DNA from: Paenibacillus sp. ACRRX
Lineage (GTDB): Bacteria; Bacillota; Bacilli; Paenibacillales; Paenibacillaceae
Assembly (NCBI RefSeq): GCF_022346885.1
Contig: NZ_JAKRNK010000009.1
Location: 1 to 64,000, forward strand
Reading direction: 5' to 3'
DNA: 64,000 nucleotides
In this document: positions 50,593 to 60,152 of the stretch, one piece after another
Layout: every line of letters begins with the position of its first letter
How positions within the stretch are numbered: the first letter of the stretch is position 1
The notes under the pieces: model-generated
Databases searched by the model: none
Told to the model about the DNA's origin: nothing
Seen by the model: the letters and a program-made list of their open reading frames with translations, nothing else
Program-made: the position numbers and the translations under genes

Positions 50593-51060
50593 TTGAACTT
50601 ATATGTAGAGGCTTCATTACACCAACTGAAAGTGGCAGTACAATCGGTGGTCAAGATGATGGACCAGTTAACAGATTCAGAGTTGGACATATCACCGATA
50701 GCAAATAAGCGTTCATTGCGGGAATTACTCGTACACTTGTCCATGATCTGTATGGCGGATAGGCGTATCGTCGAGGGAGCGAGTGAAGAAGAGATGCGTG
50801 TGTTCTACAAGGAGCACGAACCTCACACGCTGCAGCGTGCGAAAGAAGTAGCATTGGCAGGACTGCATCAATTGGAATACCTTTATAAGGGATATTCCGA
50901 GGTGGAGCTTATGGAGAAGACTACATCGTATTGGGGAGTAAGTTACTCCCGATATGAATGGCTGGTGGAGATGGTAGGCCACGTTTACCATCACCGTGCA
51001 CAACTGCATATGATGATGACAGAACATGTTCGCGAGCCGAAGGTGATATTATTTGAGTAA
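50593..51060 (+). CDS. DinB/YfiT-like protein
   Basis: 155 residues from a TTG start (GAGGA about 6 nt upstream). Four-helix bundle with LLVHLSMICMADRR and the C-terminal VGHVYHHRAQLHMMM, supplying the three candidate metal-binding histidines of the DinB superfamily. Role unknown. Confidence 0.78.
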   Translation: MNLYVEASLHQLKVAVQSVVKMMDQLTDSELDISPIANKRSLRELLVHLSMICMADRRIVEGASEEEMRVFYKEHEPHTLQRAKEVALAGLHQLEYLYKGYSEVELMEKTTSYWGVSYSRYEWLVEMVGHVYHHRAQLHMMMTEHVREPKVILFE

Positions 51061-51142
51061 ATGTGACCTCGCAATTGTCGCAGTGCTGTAAGACTTGCGA
51101 CGTGCCGTGAGCGTAGCAGATACTGCTGACTATAACGACAAC

Positions 51143-51189
51143 AAACCGTCTGACGGCACTCTGAAGTGGGAGCGCGGTTCAGACGGTTT
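51143..51189. terminator. bidirectional terminator
   Basis: 11-bp stem AAACCGTCTGA / TCAGACGGTTT with a 25-nt loop, T-rich on the right, A-rich on the left, between the DinB gene and convergent psd. Confidence 0.85.
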
Positions 51190-51203
51190 TGTCATTTAAT
51201 AAT

Positions 51204-52007
51204 TTATGATTTGGCTGTTTTGGTATGAAGCTGTCCGAGTTCCTCGCCCATCTTCACCTTATCGCCTAATTTGAGATTCCCACGTGGTGTAAAAGTTCCG
51301 GTATCTGTCAGCAGTACAACGGTAGAGCCAAACTCGAAGTACGCCAATTCCCCGCCTCTTTCATAATTAGCATTCACCTTATCATCCACGTAGCGTATGC
51401 TACTAACATTAAGGGCTCCAACCTTCACTACGGATACTTCGCCATGATCATGGCGGATGTACGTAATCAATCGTTCATTGCGACTGAGCACACGCCGCAT
51501 ATGCTTTAATCCAAAATCATTTACTGGATACACTTTTCCAGGAACATATTCACTTTCTACAGTGTGTCCGGTAACTGGTGAATGGATGCGATGGTAGTCT
51601 GTTGGGCTGAGATACAGCACAAAATAAAAACCGTGCTTATACTTTTGTCGATGTGGTGAGCGATTCAACAGTTCATCGAGCGTGTAATCCTGCCCTTTTA
51701 CATTCAGAATCGTACCATCTTCAATCTGGCCCATCCCCGTAATCATACTGTCAACAGGGCTTAGCAGTTTGTCCTGTCCTTCAGCCAGCGGTCGTAGACC
51801 GGGCTTTAATCGACGTGTGAAAAAGTCGTTAAGTGTCTCGTACTCCTGTAACGCTTTTTCCGCCTCCTCAATATGAATGCCATAAGACTTGGCAAATGTC
51901 GGGATAAGTTTGCGGCTAAATCGTGAACTTGCCACCGTACCTGCGATCCGGGATACCCATTTGCGAGAGGACAGCTCCGTTAATAATCGCAACAATCGCT
52001 TCATCAT
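51204..52007 (-). CDS. psd: phosphatidylserine decarboxylase proenzyme
   Basis: 267 residues. Membrane-associated enzyme that converts phosphatidylserine to phosphatidylethanolamine. The self-cleavage motif is FGST with the pyruvoyl-forming Ser228; the DYHRIHSPVTG and YPVN segments are present. Processing would give a beta chain of about 227 and an alpha chain of about 40 residues. No pssA gene adjoins. Confidence 0.95.
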   Translation of the reverse strand: MMKRLLRLLTELSSRKWVSRIAGTVASSRFSRKLIPTFAKSYGIHIEEAEKALQEYETLNDFFTRRLKPGLRPLAEGQDKLLSPVDSMITGMGQIEDGTILNVKGQDYTLDELLNRSPHRQKYKHGFYFVLYLSPTDYHRIHSPVTGHTVESEYVPGKVYPVNDFGLKHMRRVLSRNERLITYIRHDHGEVSVVKVGALNVSSIRYVDDKVNANYERGGELAYFEFGSTVVLLTDTGTFTPRGNLKLGDKVKMGEELGQLHTKTAKS

Positions 52008-52165
52008 AATTACGTAATCACCTATTTGTCGGTCCGCCTTTATAAAGGCGTCCTGCGTAGTTTAAGGATACCTGAAAATACAGTGGTTCCTTTGGACTAT
52101 CTTGACACAGAACGCCTCATTTTTCAATAACATCATAAGTTGGAGCGTAAGGGAACGCGTTAACG

Positions 52166-53278
52166 TTAGTTAATAAGCGGGGCATTTTGAGGCTGATAAA
52201 TCAGACTTGCGCCATATGCAATCGGGTTCTCATAAGTTAATTTCCATTCTGTAATTAGATTGGCTTCACGAAAGCTATAACGTTGATCGCGGCCATTACA
52301 TTCGATGAATAGAGGCGTACCATCCGGGGATAGACCAATATCAAGACCTAGGTCTGCGAGATGCGGGAGTTGTTGTGACAAATTATTTGCGATTAGCAGC
52401 GATAAGCTGGAGACACGCTGTCGCAGTCTATGGAAGGGGAACGATGGTAAAGAGTTGGCTGCAATCTCTTCAAAGGTATGCACAGTCCCCCCCTGCGCTA
52501 CATTGGTTAAGAAGGTGTATGAGGGCGCTACTTTTCCTACAATGCCGGTAATTTGCCAATTGCGACTTGCATCTCGTTGTACCGAAACACGAAGATCGAA
52601 AGGTCTGCCGCGAAACGTAGCAAGCGGCAGTGTTTGCTGTACCAAGTAAGATCCACGGCTTATGCGGGTCCTTATGAGCCCAGGCAAAGCTTGATTAAGG
52701 CTCTCAATCGTACGCCAACGGTTGCCTTTGGCAGCCGTGTGTACGGAGAACATGGCTTGCCAGCCTCGGGATGTGCGATCAAGCTTCATGATGCCTTTAC
52801 CCACGCTACCACTAGCAGGCTTTAAGATGAGGGAGTGATGTCTTTCCATCATCTTAAAGAGGGTACCGTGCGCGGCCTGGACTGTATCCGGTAGGTAGGG
52901 GACGAGCGCCGGATCACGCTGCAGCAGTTCATGAATCGTCAGCTTGCTGTATCGATTCACTTGGTTGAACAACTGAATGCCCCGATTGACGAGTGCTCGA
53001 ACTTTCGCGTGTAAATCAGAACGAAAGTAAATCGCCCGATTATGAATGACGGTCGGAACGGTCATTCGTTTCCGCGTATACATGCCATGACGGCGAATGT
53101 AGGCCGTTACTTGCAGGGAACGAACATCCACGTCTTCCAAGCGGAAATATACGGGGACAACGCCGTGACGTTTAGCAGCTTCCTCATAATACACAATCGC
53201 CTCGTGACGGGTTCTGCCGCGCGTGAGCCCTCGCAGCATGCTGGCGTTAAACAGAATACCTATACGGTTGTCTAACAA
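52166..53278 (-). CDS. YheC/YheD-family ATP-grasp protein
   Basis: 370 residues from a TTG start with GGAGG at 8 nt. The family is known as endospore coat-associated YheC/YheD. The ATP-grasp core is visible: ILKPASGSVGKGIMKL (nucleotide loop), RVSVQRD and the metal-binding IGLSPDGTPLFIECNGRD near the C-terminus. The ligated substrate is unknown. It diverges from the GT4 gene and opens the spore-surface region. Confidence 0.88.
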   Translation of the reverse strand: MLDNRIGILFNASMLRGLTRGRTRHEAIVYYEEAAKRHGVVPVYFRLEDVDVRSLQVTAYIRRHGMYTRKRMTVPTVIHNRAIYFRSDLHAKVRALVNRGIQLFNQVNRYSKLTIHELLQRDPALVPYLPDTVQAAHGTLFKMMERHHSLILKPASGSVGKGIMKLDRTSRGWQAMFSVHTAAKGNRWRTIESLNQALPGLIRTRISRGSYLVQQTLPLATFRGRPFDLRVSVQRDASRNWQITGIVGKVAPSYTFLTNVAQGGTVHTFEEIAANSLPSFPFHRLRQRVSSLSLLIANNLSQQLPHLADLGLDIGLSPDGTPLFIECNGRDQRYSFREANLITEWKLTYENPIAYGASLIYQPQNAPLIN

Positions 53279-53299
53279 TGGATGTACCTCCCTCTATGT

Positions 53300-53320
53300 C
53301 AAAGCGCTATGTACGCTTTG
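53300..53320. promoter_or_regulatory. inverted repeat in the divergent yheC/GT4 promoter region
   Basis: CAAAGCG-CTATGTA-CGCTTTG. A sigma-E/K-like -10 (CATACGATA on the minus strand, 53345-53337) lies beside it but without a good -35. Candidate operator or attenuator; function unproven. Confidence 0.35.
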
Positions 53321-53419
53321 CAAGCGGTTTGTACAATATCGTATGTATGTCCGCGAGCATTCGCATGGACGAGTGCAGAATGCCGAATGTCTAATTTTAC
53401 AGAATAAGAGGTGGATTGC

Positions 53420-54586
53420 ATGCGGCTTCCCCGAGTAGCTGTCATCACACCCGGAACATTCCCTATTCCTTCAGGTGCCAGCAGCTCAGTCGAAAGAGTC
53501 GTCGAATATGTCGTCAGTATGGCTGCTGAACGTATGGAAGCACGTATATACGGCAGATTGTGGCCGGGGCAAGCACAGTATGGACTTGTTCGTGGGGTTC
53601 CTTGTGAGCGTATCCGATCATCAACGACACGCAGCTATATCCGCGACGTCATTCATGGTCTGGCAGCGTTTAATCCTGATATTGTGCAAGTGGAAAACCG
53701 GCCACGCTTTGTGTTGGAATTAAAACGTTCGTTTCCCAATACTAAGGTCTGGCTGAACCTTCATTCCACTACTTTTATGAGCCGTAAACATATTTCAGTG
53801 AAGCTTTTGCGCACAGCCTTCCGGTCTGCGGATCGGATTTTTGTCAACAGCCGCTATTTGTATGAGGAGGTTCGGCGTAAGGTGCCGGATTGCGAAGCCA
53901 GAATCGTAATTAACCCGCTTGGTGTGGATGGAGCACGTTTTAGGACGCGCTGGAGCGAAGAGGGAAGAGAACGATATACCGCCGGCAAAAGTAGTCATGG
54001 CTGGGAAGAGCGTAAAATCGTGCTGTATGTAGGACGTCTCATTCCTTTAAAAGGAGTACACCATTTGCTGCAAGCCGTTCCTAGGTTAAAGAAGTCTCAC
54101 CCCGAGGTATTGCTTGTGATCGTGGGTAGTGCTTTCTATGGTTCCAAGCGCAAGACGAAGTATGTCAGAAGACTGGAGAGAATCGGGCGACGACATCGGG
54201 AGCATGTCCGTTTTGTTCCCTATGTGTCTCACGAAGAAGTGCCCTCGTGGTATGCGATGGCAGACGTAGTTGTTGTCCCTTCAGTAAGGAGAGAAGCTTT
54301 TGGTCTTGTGAACGTGGAGGCGATGGCTTCTGGCGTGCCCGTGATAGCTTCCAGGGTTGGCGGAATACAAGAGGTTGTAGTCGATGAAAAGACAGGATTG
54401 TTGGTACCTCCTCACCGGATGGAGGCACAGCTGAGTATAGCATTGGAGCGCCTTTTATCAGACAGGGCATTATGTGAGCAGCTTGGCCAAGCGGGTGTAG
54501 AACATGTAGAGTCGCTGTATACTTGGCGGCGTACAGCAGAACGTTGGGCAGATGAAATCAGCTTATGTGCGACCGCTTCTCGTTAA
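53420..54586 (+). CDS. glycosyltransferase family 4 (CotSA-like)
   Basis: About 388 residues from ATG 53420 (AGGTGG at 5 nt; GTG 53411 is possible). GT-B fold: N-terminal PGTFPIPSGASSSVERVVEYV, donor-binding VGRLIPLKGVHHLL and EAFGLVNVEAMASGVPVIASRVGGIQE (E-x7-E). Resembles CotSA of the Bacillus spore coat. Retaining mechanism by family. It lies just before the giant decapeptide-repeat protein and probably helps glycosylate a spore surface polymer. Confidence 0.9.
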   Translation: MRLPRVAVITPGTFPIPSGASSSVERVVEYVVSMAAERMEARIYGRLWPGQAQYGLVRGVPCERIRSSTTRSYIRDVIHGLAAFNPDIVQVENRPRFVLELKRSFPNTKVWLNLHSTTFMSRKHISVKLLRTAFRSADRIFVNSRYLYEEVRRKVPDCEARIVINPLGVDGARFRTRWSEEGRERYTAGKSSHGWEERKIVLYVGRLIPLKGVHHLLQAVPRLKKSHPEVLLVIVGSAFYGSKRKTKYVRRLERIGRRHREHVRFVPYVSHEEVPSWYAMADVVVVPSVRREAFGLVNVEAMASGVPVIASRVGGIQEVVVDEKTGLLVPPHRMEAQLSIALERLLSDRALCEQLGQAGVEHVESLYTWRRTAERWADEISLCATASR

Positions 54587-54634
54587 TGGACGGGAACGGT
54601 CTTTTTTAATGCTTGGACCTTCTGGTCTGTAAGT

Positions 54635-54663
54635 GACGTGATGATAGCCTAACGCATATGATG
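54635..54663 (+). promoter_or_regulatory. sigma-K-like promoter of the decapeptide-repeat gene
   Basis: GACG (54635-54638), 16-nt spacer, CATATGATG (54655-54663): core AC and six of seven... positions of CATANNNTA agree except the last A. Leader about 40 nt to GTG 54712. Weak match; fits mother-cell expression. Confidence 0.35.
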
Positions 54664-54711
54664 TTACATCAATTAGGTTAAGACTGCAGTTAGTCGGAAA
54701 GGAGTAAGTTC

Positions 54712-57700
54712 GTGCAAAAGAAAAGGCATACGCGTTCGACATCCAAAGTGAAGAAACCACTATATATTGTCGATAATCCGAATACGTCTGAACTGAAATG
54801 GCTGGATCGATCTCCTAGGAACAGTACAGCAAATATGTCTAGCAAAAAAGAGGCCACATTAAGTGCGTTAGCGGAACAAGCATTAACTGCCCCAGAGGGA
54901 GCAGCGGGAAGCACAAGGGGGGCTGCAGAGATTGCAGGCACGGCCATTATCGGGGCTAGGTCTGTTCAACTTCCGCAGCAGCATCATGCTAAATCATTAA
55001 TATCCCCAAGTAGCGAGAGCCCAATTGTGCTCGAGAAAAATTCTGAACCATCTCAATCATCTGAATCATTAATAAAAACAGATGATTCGGTGGTAAACAT
55101 GAACACCGACACCCAGTTCATTGTAAACGAACCAATAAGGGCAGCAGGGGAATTGCCACTTTCCAAGGCAGCTCAGCACGTTGTCAGTGAAGAACAACGG
55201 GAGCATTTGTTAACGGAAAAACAACACAAACGCGTTAAAGCTTTTATCTACACAGATGACATTGTGGATGAAGCGATCACAAATGAGAAAATTGCTCCGT
55301 ACTCCATCGATGGATCAAAGCTGAAGCGGGATAGTGTGAACGCCGACTCTTTGCGGGATCATGCCATTACAGGTATTAAAATAGTGAATGGGGCCGTTAC
55401 AGGCGCAAAGATTGCTGCGGAATCGATATCTGGCGAGCATCTTATCAGTAATGCTATTTCTGGGAGCAAGATTAGGGATCGATCTATTACATCCGAGAAA
55501 ATAAAGGATGGCAGCATCACTTCTGCGAAGCTGGCAGATAAGACGATAGACGCATCGAAGATCGCAGAAGGCTCGATTGAGACGAAGCATTTACGTGCGC
55601 TGATTATCTCGAATGAACTACTTCAAGAACAAGCCGTTACATCGGACAAAATTCGCAGTGGTGCGATTCATACAGAGAATCTAGCGAACGAAAGTGTTGA
55701 TACTTCCAAGCTGGCTGAAGAAGCGATAACATCCTCAAAAATCCGTATGGGAGCAATAACCTCTGATAAGCTGGCACAAGAGAGTGTTCAAAGTGATAAG
55801 TTGGCAGAGCACAGCGTAACCCGATATCATTTGTCAGATTACTCAATTGAGTCTCGACACATTATGCCTTCGCAGATTGACAGCGAACATATTGCCCCCG
55901 AGGCCATCGCTGGCGACCATATCAAGATGGAATCGATATCAGGCAAGCAGCTAATGCCCGCAGCTGTTCATTCTTATCACCTTGTGGAACAATCGATCCA
56001 TCAGGAGCATATCGGTCAGGGAGAAGTTCATGGTTGGCACGTGAAGGAGCAGGCCATTACTGTAGGAAAACTCGGAGATCAGTCTATCTCGACAGTTAAA
56101 TTGGTAGACCATGCTGTAACCTCATCCAAGATAGCTGATCAAAGCATCCTACCGGGCAAACTGGCCGACGAAGCTGTTGAGGAGCGCCATATTGCGAAAC
56201 ATGCCGTAAATGCACAGCACATCGCGAACATGGCTATAAATGCGGAGCATATAGTGCCTCAATCCGTTGGGAAGGAGCATATTCTTGCAGCTGCGGTGGA
56301 AGAGCGACATTTGCGTAATGGTGCAGTCACTTCTTCTATTTTGGCGCAGCAGGCAGTGCAGAGCGGGCATCTTGATCTTCAAAGTGTATCGGCTGCCCAT
56401 ATTCAGGACTGTACAATCACAGCGGAGAAATTAGGCAGCGGCTGTGTAGTTACAGATGTACTTGCTGACGCTGCTGTGACAGTCGAGAAGCTGGCAAGTT
56501 GGAGTGTAACGTCTGAAAAAGTGGCTGACGGCAGCATTGCCCCCCGCCACCTGCAAAGTGGTGCTGTTACTTCGGTTGCAATTGGCCACGGTGTGGTGCT
56601 GGATGATCATATTGCGCCAAATATGATCGGAAGCGAACACATAAGAGCGCAATCCATCAAGTCGGAAATGCTGAAGAATGATACTATTACAAGCGACAAG
56701 ATTATGCCGCAAGCCATTCGCGACTACCATGTGGGAATGGGAGCTATATATTCCCATCATCTAGCTGATCATATTGTAACCTCGTTGAAGCTGTCTCCGG
56801 AAAGTGTATCGAGCGATAAGTTAAGTGATTTGGCGGTGTCGACCAGCAAGCTTGCTAATAAGAGTGTAACTGCTGATAAGCTGGCTCCAGACAGTGTGGA
56901 GACCGTTCATATTATCGAAGGGGCTATCACACAAGAATTAATTCACGAGGAGTCGATTTTGTCTCGACACTTGACCGACGAATTGATCGAAACCAAGCAT
57001 CTGTCCTTGAATGCTGTTGATCAGGGAGCCATCCAAGCAGGTGCTGTCACAACAGAGAAAATAGCGCCCCATAGCATCGTGTCGAAGCTGCTTGCTGCTG
57101 ACAGCGTTCATGCTGAGCATGTAGCGAATGAGACGATCAGTGCTTCGCATATAAGCAAAGATAGCATACATTCGGAGCATCTGCAGGATGGGGCAATATC
57201 ACAATCAAAGCTTGGCGAAGGCAGCGTGGGTGCTGCTCAACTGCAGGCATGCAGCGTCAGCGAACGGCATTTAGAAGATAACAGTATTACAAGCGCAAAA
57301 GTGGGAGCAATGGCTATTTCCTCCTTGCATCTAGCTGATGGGGCTATTCAAACACAGCATCTTAACGATGGTATTATCGGTGCCTGTCACATCCAGGAGC
57401 AGTCCATCACGTCGGGAATGCTGGTGGATAACAGCATTACGCAAGATAAGATAAATACAAATGCGATTACTGGCAAACACATTGCACTGGAGACGATTTC
57501 GGGTAAGCATATCCGAGTGGAGGCCATTCAGGGGTATCACGTCAAAAAGGGCAGTATTTATGTCCATCACCTCGGGCCGGACATATTATCCGGAGAATTT
57601 ATAGCGGACGGCAGCCTAGACGGTGTGAAATTACAGGATCACTCGATTGGGAGCACGCATATAACCTATGGTGCAATTTCAGCAGAGCACATCCAGCGAG

Positions 57701-59895
57701 GTGCTGTTCTACAAGAGCATCTGGAGTTGGATTCCATTCAGTCTGGTCATATACAGCATGCAGCTATTCATTCAGGGCATATAGATCAGGGAGCTATACA
57801 TGGAGGGCATTTGCAATCAGATATTATTGCATCTGCTCATATCCAATCGGAAGCGATCGAGAGCCAGCATCTGATGGCAGGGAGTGTGCAAGCGGATCAT
57901 CTGGCCCGTCAATCTGTAGGGATGGATGCAATTGCGGATGGTGCTGTAGGCCATACCCAATTATCCTTGCATGCAGTAGGACAGGAGCATCTCGCGAATG
58001 GAGCCGTTGCCGCGGAACATATACAGCATGCAGCTGTTGGGGGGCATCACATTCATAGCGAGACGATTGGTTCGAAGCATATCCAAGCGGAAGCCATAGA
58101 TGGAAGACACTTAAAGCATGCTATTATTTCATCACACCATTTAACAGAGGGTTTTTTGCTTCCGCATCATTTAAGAGAGCAAATTATTAATGAGAGCCAT
58201 ATCGCAGCCGATTCTATTCGCACTGATATGCTGAAGGAACGCTCCGTGGATACGTCACGACTGGCAGAGGGAGCAGTGAAGAGTGATAATTTGTCAGCAG
58301 CGGCGGTTCAAGCGAATCACCTCGCTGATCAAGCGATTCTTAGCTGTCATGTGGGAGACGGTGTCATTAAAGGGCAGCACATTGCATATTCAGAAATAGG
58401 CGGGGAACATTTATTGCCGATGTCTGTTGGGTCCAGACAAATTGCGGTGCATTCGATCAGGACGGATCATTTGGCAGAACTTTCTGTTGGAAAAGAACAG
58501 TTGGCAGAGGGAGCCGTTACGAGTGATAAGATTGCATCTAATGCTGTTCGAGGAGAACATATTGAGCCGCATACAATCGCGTCCTTCATGCTGCAGGACA
58601 ATATTATTGTAAATGAAAAGCTAGCGGACGGAAGTGTGACAGGTACAAAGCTGGCTATGAGAACCATTACAGGGGCGCATTTGATAGCACACTCCATTCA
58701 AGCGGAATTGATCGATAGTGCAGCTATTGAGGCGCGACACATCGCTGATCGTTCCGTATGCGCACAGCATATTGGCCAGGGAGTGGTAGAGGGAGAGCAT
58801 CTGGCAGAAGAGGCTGTGGATAGCGCCCACTTAAAGCAGGAAGTGATTCACAGCGAGCATCTGCGGAATGAAGCCGTTACGAACGAGAAATTAGCTGACG
58901 GGTGTATTACAAGCGCCAAGATAGCGATACATGCGATCGAAGCGTCACACATTCAAGTAGAGGCAATAACCACTGAACTCTTGGCGCATGAGGTTGTAAC
59001 GTCAAATAAGCTAGCAGATCGAAGCGTCACAACGGGGAAGCTCGCCCAAGGATGTGTGACGAGTGATCAGATCGGTCTCGAGGCTGTAAAGTGTGACCAT
59101 CTGGAGCCAGGTGCAATCGGTAAGCTGCAGTTGGCGGAAAACGCCGTAGGCGCACAGCATATTGGATCTTGCGAAATTAATGGCGCGCATATCCAAGCCC
59201 ATGCGATCGGGCCTCTACAGCTGCAGATTGCTGCTGTCAGGAGAGAACATCTAGAAGATGGGGCTATCACGGAGGAGAAGCTGTTAGATGGGGCTGTATC
59301 TGGAAGTAAGATCTTGCCGCAGTCAATCGGCCGTGATCATATTCAGGATGAAGCGATTATAACTTCGATGATTCAGAATGATAGCATCACAAATGATAAG
59401 CTGGTAAATGACGCAGTGACAGGTCAGAAGCTGGCAGCGGAATCTATCCATTCCATACACCTTCGCAACGAATCCGTGATGACGGAACATCTTGCAACGG
59501 CTTCGATATCTACACGGACGATACGGGATGGAGCCATCAAGTCAGAACATGTGCAAGAAGGAGCAATTCAAGGACAGCATCTACAAAAATATGCAGTAAC
59601 AGCAGAACACTGCAACTATTCCCCAGTTCGCACCGCAGCTACAAAACGTACGGCTTTACAGCAGTTTGGCACAACACCGTTTGAACTTAACGAAGTGGAA
59701 GATCGGATGACACTTACGGTTTATTTTCAAGAGCCATACGATACCCCTGATTACGTACTTGTCGCTATGACCAATCATGAAGAATGTTATGCCGTATTAG
59801 CACAAAGATGGAAGGATAGTGCTGACATCTCAATCGTCCGTCGACTTAAAGGGGGCACATTACAAGGGCATCTGTCGTGGATCGTCATCTCGTAG
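54712..59895 (+). CDS. giant decapeptide-repeat protein, WIAG-tail type
   Basis: 1727 residues from a GTG start (AAGGAG at 8 nt). Three parts: residues 1-186, basic then Ser/Ala/Glu-rich and probably disordered; 187-1636, 145 decapeptides of form x-[AS]-[IV]-x-x-x-[HK]-[LI]-x-x with no insertion or deletion; 1637-1727, a compact domain with YVLVAMTNHEECYAV and the end LSWIVIS. Paenibacillus proteins with such repeats and end are, as I recall, named WIAG-tail domain proteins. No signal peptide or membrane segment. Hydrophobic residues every five positions suggest a beta-solenoid fibre. Neighbouring glycosyltransferases and rml genes suggest it is a glycosylated spore-surface protein; that is inference. 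Confidence 0.88.
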   Translation: MQKKRHTRSTSKVKKPLYIVDNPNTSELKWLDRSPRNSTANMSSKKEATLSALAEQALTAPEGAAGSTRGAAEIAGTAIIGARSVQLPQQHHAKSLISPSSESPIVLEKNSEPSQSSESLIKTDDSVVNMNTDTQFIVNEPIRAAGELPLSKAAQHVVSEEQREHLLTEKQHKRVKAFIYTDDIVDEAITNEKIAPYSIDGSKLKRDSVNADSLRDHAITGIKIVNGAVTGAKIAAESISGEHLISNAISGSKIRDRSITSEKIKDGSITSAKLADKTIDASKIAEGSIETKHLRALIISNELLQEQAVTSDKIRSGAIHTENLANESVDTSKLAEEAITSSKIRMGAITSDKLAQESVQSDKLAEHSVTRYHLSDYSIESRHIMPSQIDSEHIAPEAIAGDHIKMESISGKQLMPAAVHSYHLVEQSIHQEHIGQGEVHGWHVKEQAITVGKLGDQSISTVKLVDHAVTSSKIADQSILPGKLADEAVEERHIAKHAVNAQHIANMAINAEHIVPQSVGKEHILAAAVEERHLRNGAVTSSILAQQAVQSGHLDLQSVSAAHIQDCTITAEKLGSGCVVTDVLADAAVTVEKLASWSVTSEKVADGSIAPRHLQSGAVTSVAIGHGVVLDDHIAPNMIGSEHIRAQSIKSEMLKNDTITSDKIMPQAIRDYHVGMGAIYSHHLADHIVTSLKLSPESVSSDKLSDLAVSTSKLANKSVTADKLAPDSVETVHIIEGAITQELIHEESILSRHLTDELIETKHLSLNAVDQGAIQAGAVTTEKIAPHSIVSKLLAADSVHAEHVANETISASHISKDSIHSEHLQDGAISQSKLGEGSVGAAQLQACSVSERHLEDNSITSAKVGAMAISSLHLADGAIQTQHLNDGIIGACHIQEQSITSGMLVDNSITQDKINTNAITGKHIALETISGKHIRVEAIQGYHVKKGSIYVHHLGPDILSGEFIADGSLDGVKLQDHSIGSTHITYGAISAEHIQRGAVLQEHLELDSIQSGHIQHAAIHSGHIDQGAIHGGHLQSDIIASAHIQSEAIESQHLMAGSVQADHLARQSVGMDAIADGAVGHTQLSLHAVGQEHLANGAVAAEHIQHAAVGGHHIHSETIGSKHIQAEAIDGRHLKHAIISSHHLTEGFLLPHHLREQIINESHIAADSIRTDMLKERSVDTSRLAEGAVKSDNLSAAAVQANHLADQAILSCHVGDGVIKGQHIAYSEIGGEHLLPMSVGSRQIAVHSIRTDHLAELSVGKEQLAEGAVTSDKIASNAVRGEHIEPHTIASFMLQDNIIVNEKLADGSVTGTKLAMRTITGAHLIAHSIQAELIDSAAIEARHIADRSVCAQHIGQGVVEGEHLAEEAVDSAHLKQEVIHSEHLRNEAVTNEKLADGCITSAKIAIHAIEASHIQVEAITTELLAHEVVTSNKLADRSVTTGKLAQGCVTSDQIGLEAVKCDHLEPGAIGKLQLAENAVGAQHIGSCEINGAHIQAHAIGPLQLQIAAVRREHLEDGAITEEKLLDGAVSGSKILPQSIGRDHIQDEAIITSMIQNDSITNDKLVNDAVTGQKLAAESIHSIHLRNESVMTEHLATASISTRTIRDGAIKSEHVQEGAIQGQHLQKYAVTAEHCNYSPVRTAATKRTALQQFGTTPFELNEVEDRMTLTVYFQEPYDTPDYVLVAMTNHEECYAVLAQRWKDSADISIVRRLKGGTLQGHLSWIVIS
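55270..59619 (+). repeat. 145 x 30-bp decapeptide-coding units
   Basis: Phase is fixed: the Ile/Val of the first unit is residue 189 and that of the last is 1629, exactly 144 x 10 apart, and spot checks at 789 and 1269 agree. By hand tally position 7 is His in 75 units, Lys in 41 and another residue in 29. DNA identity between units is low, so this is an old array kept in strict register. Confidence 0.93.
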
Positions 59896-59992
59896 CTGGC
59901 GTATACGAGAGATCGTGATGAAGAGGCAAAAGTGGAAAATCGCGGCTTTGTTAGAGGATGTATTATGGGAAAGGTTCCATTCCTGTAAGGAA

Positions 59993-60030
59993 TAGACCGG
60001 GAGAAAGCTGTCCCGGTCTACCGTTTTTTT
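59993..60030 (+). terminator. terminator of the decapeptide-repeat gene
   Basis: 10-bp stem TAGACCGGGA / TCCCGGTCTA with an 8-nt loop, followed by CCG and seven T. Confidence 0.92.
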
Positions 60031-60152
60031 GGCAGCAATGAAAGGCTAAAGTCAGCCAACACGTACATTTGCCGTTACCACATTTATCCCTGCTCATACT
60101 ATGTGTTGTAGCAGCAGGTGCAGCAGGCCTATTTGTGGCAGGGGGTGAATAC

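Noticed and set aside
55315..59270. Many 60-110 codon minus-strand frames in the decapeptide-repeat gene
   Set aside because: Shadows of the 30-bp repeat. They repeat the same antisense pattern and lack ribosome sites.
55270..59619. 30-bp period resembling a CRISPR array
   Set aside because: Units are adjacent without spacers, diverged, and in one long reading frame.
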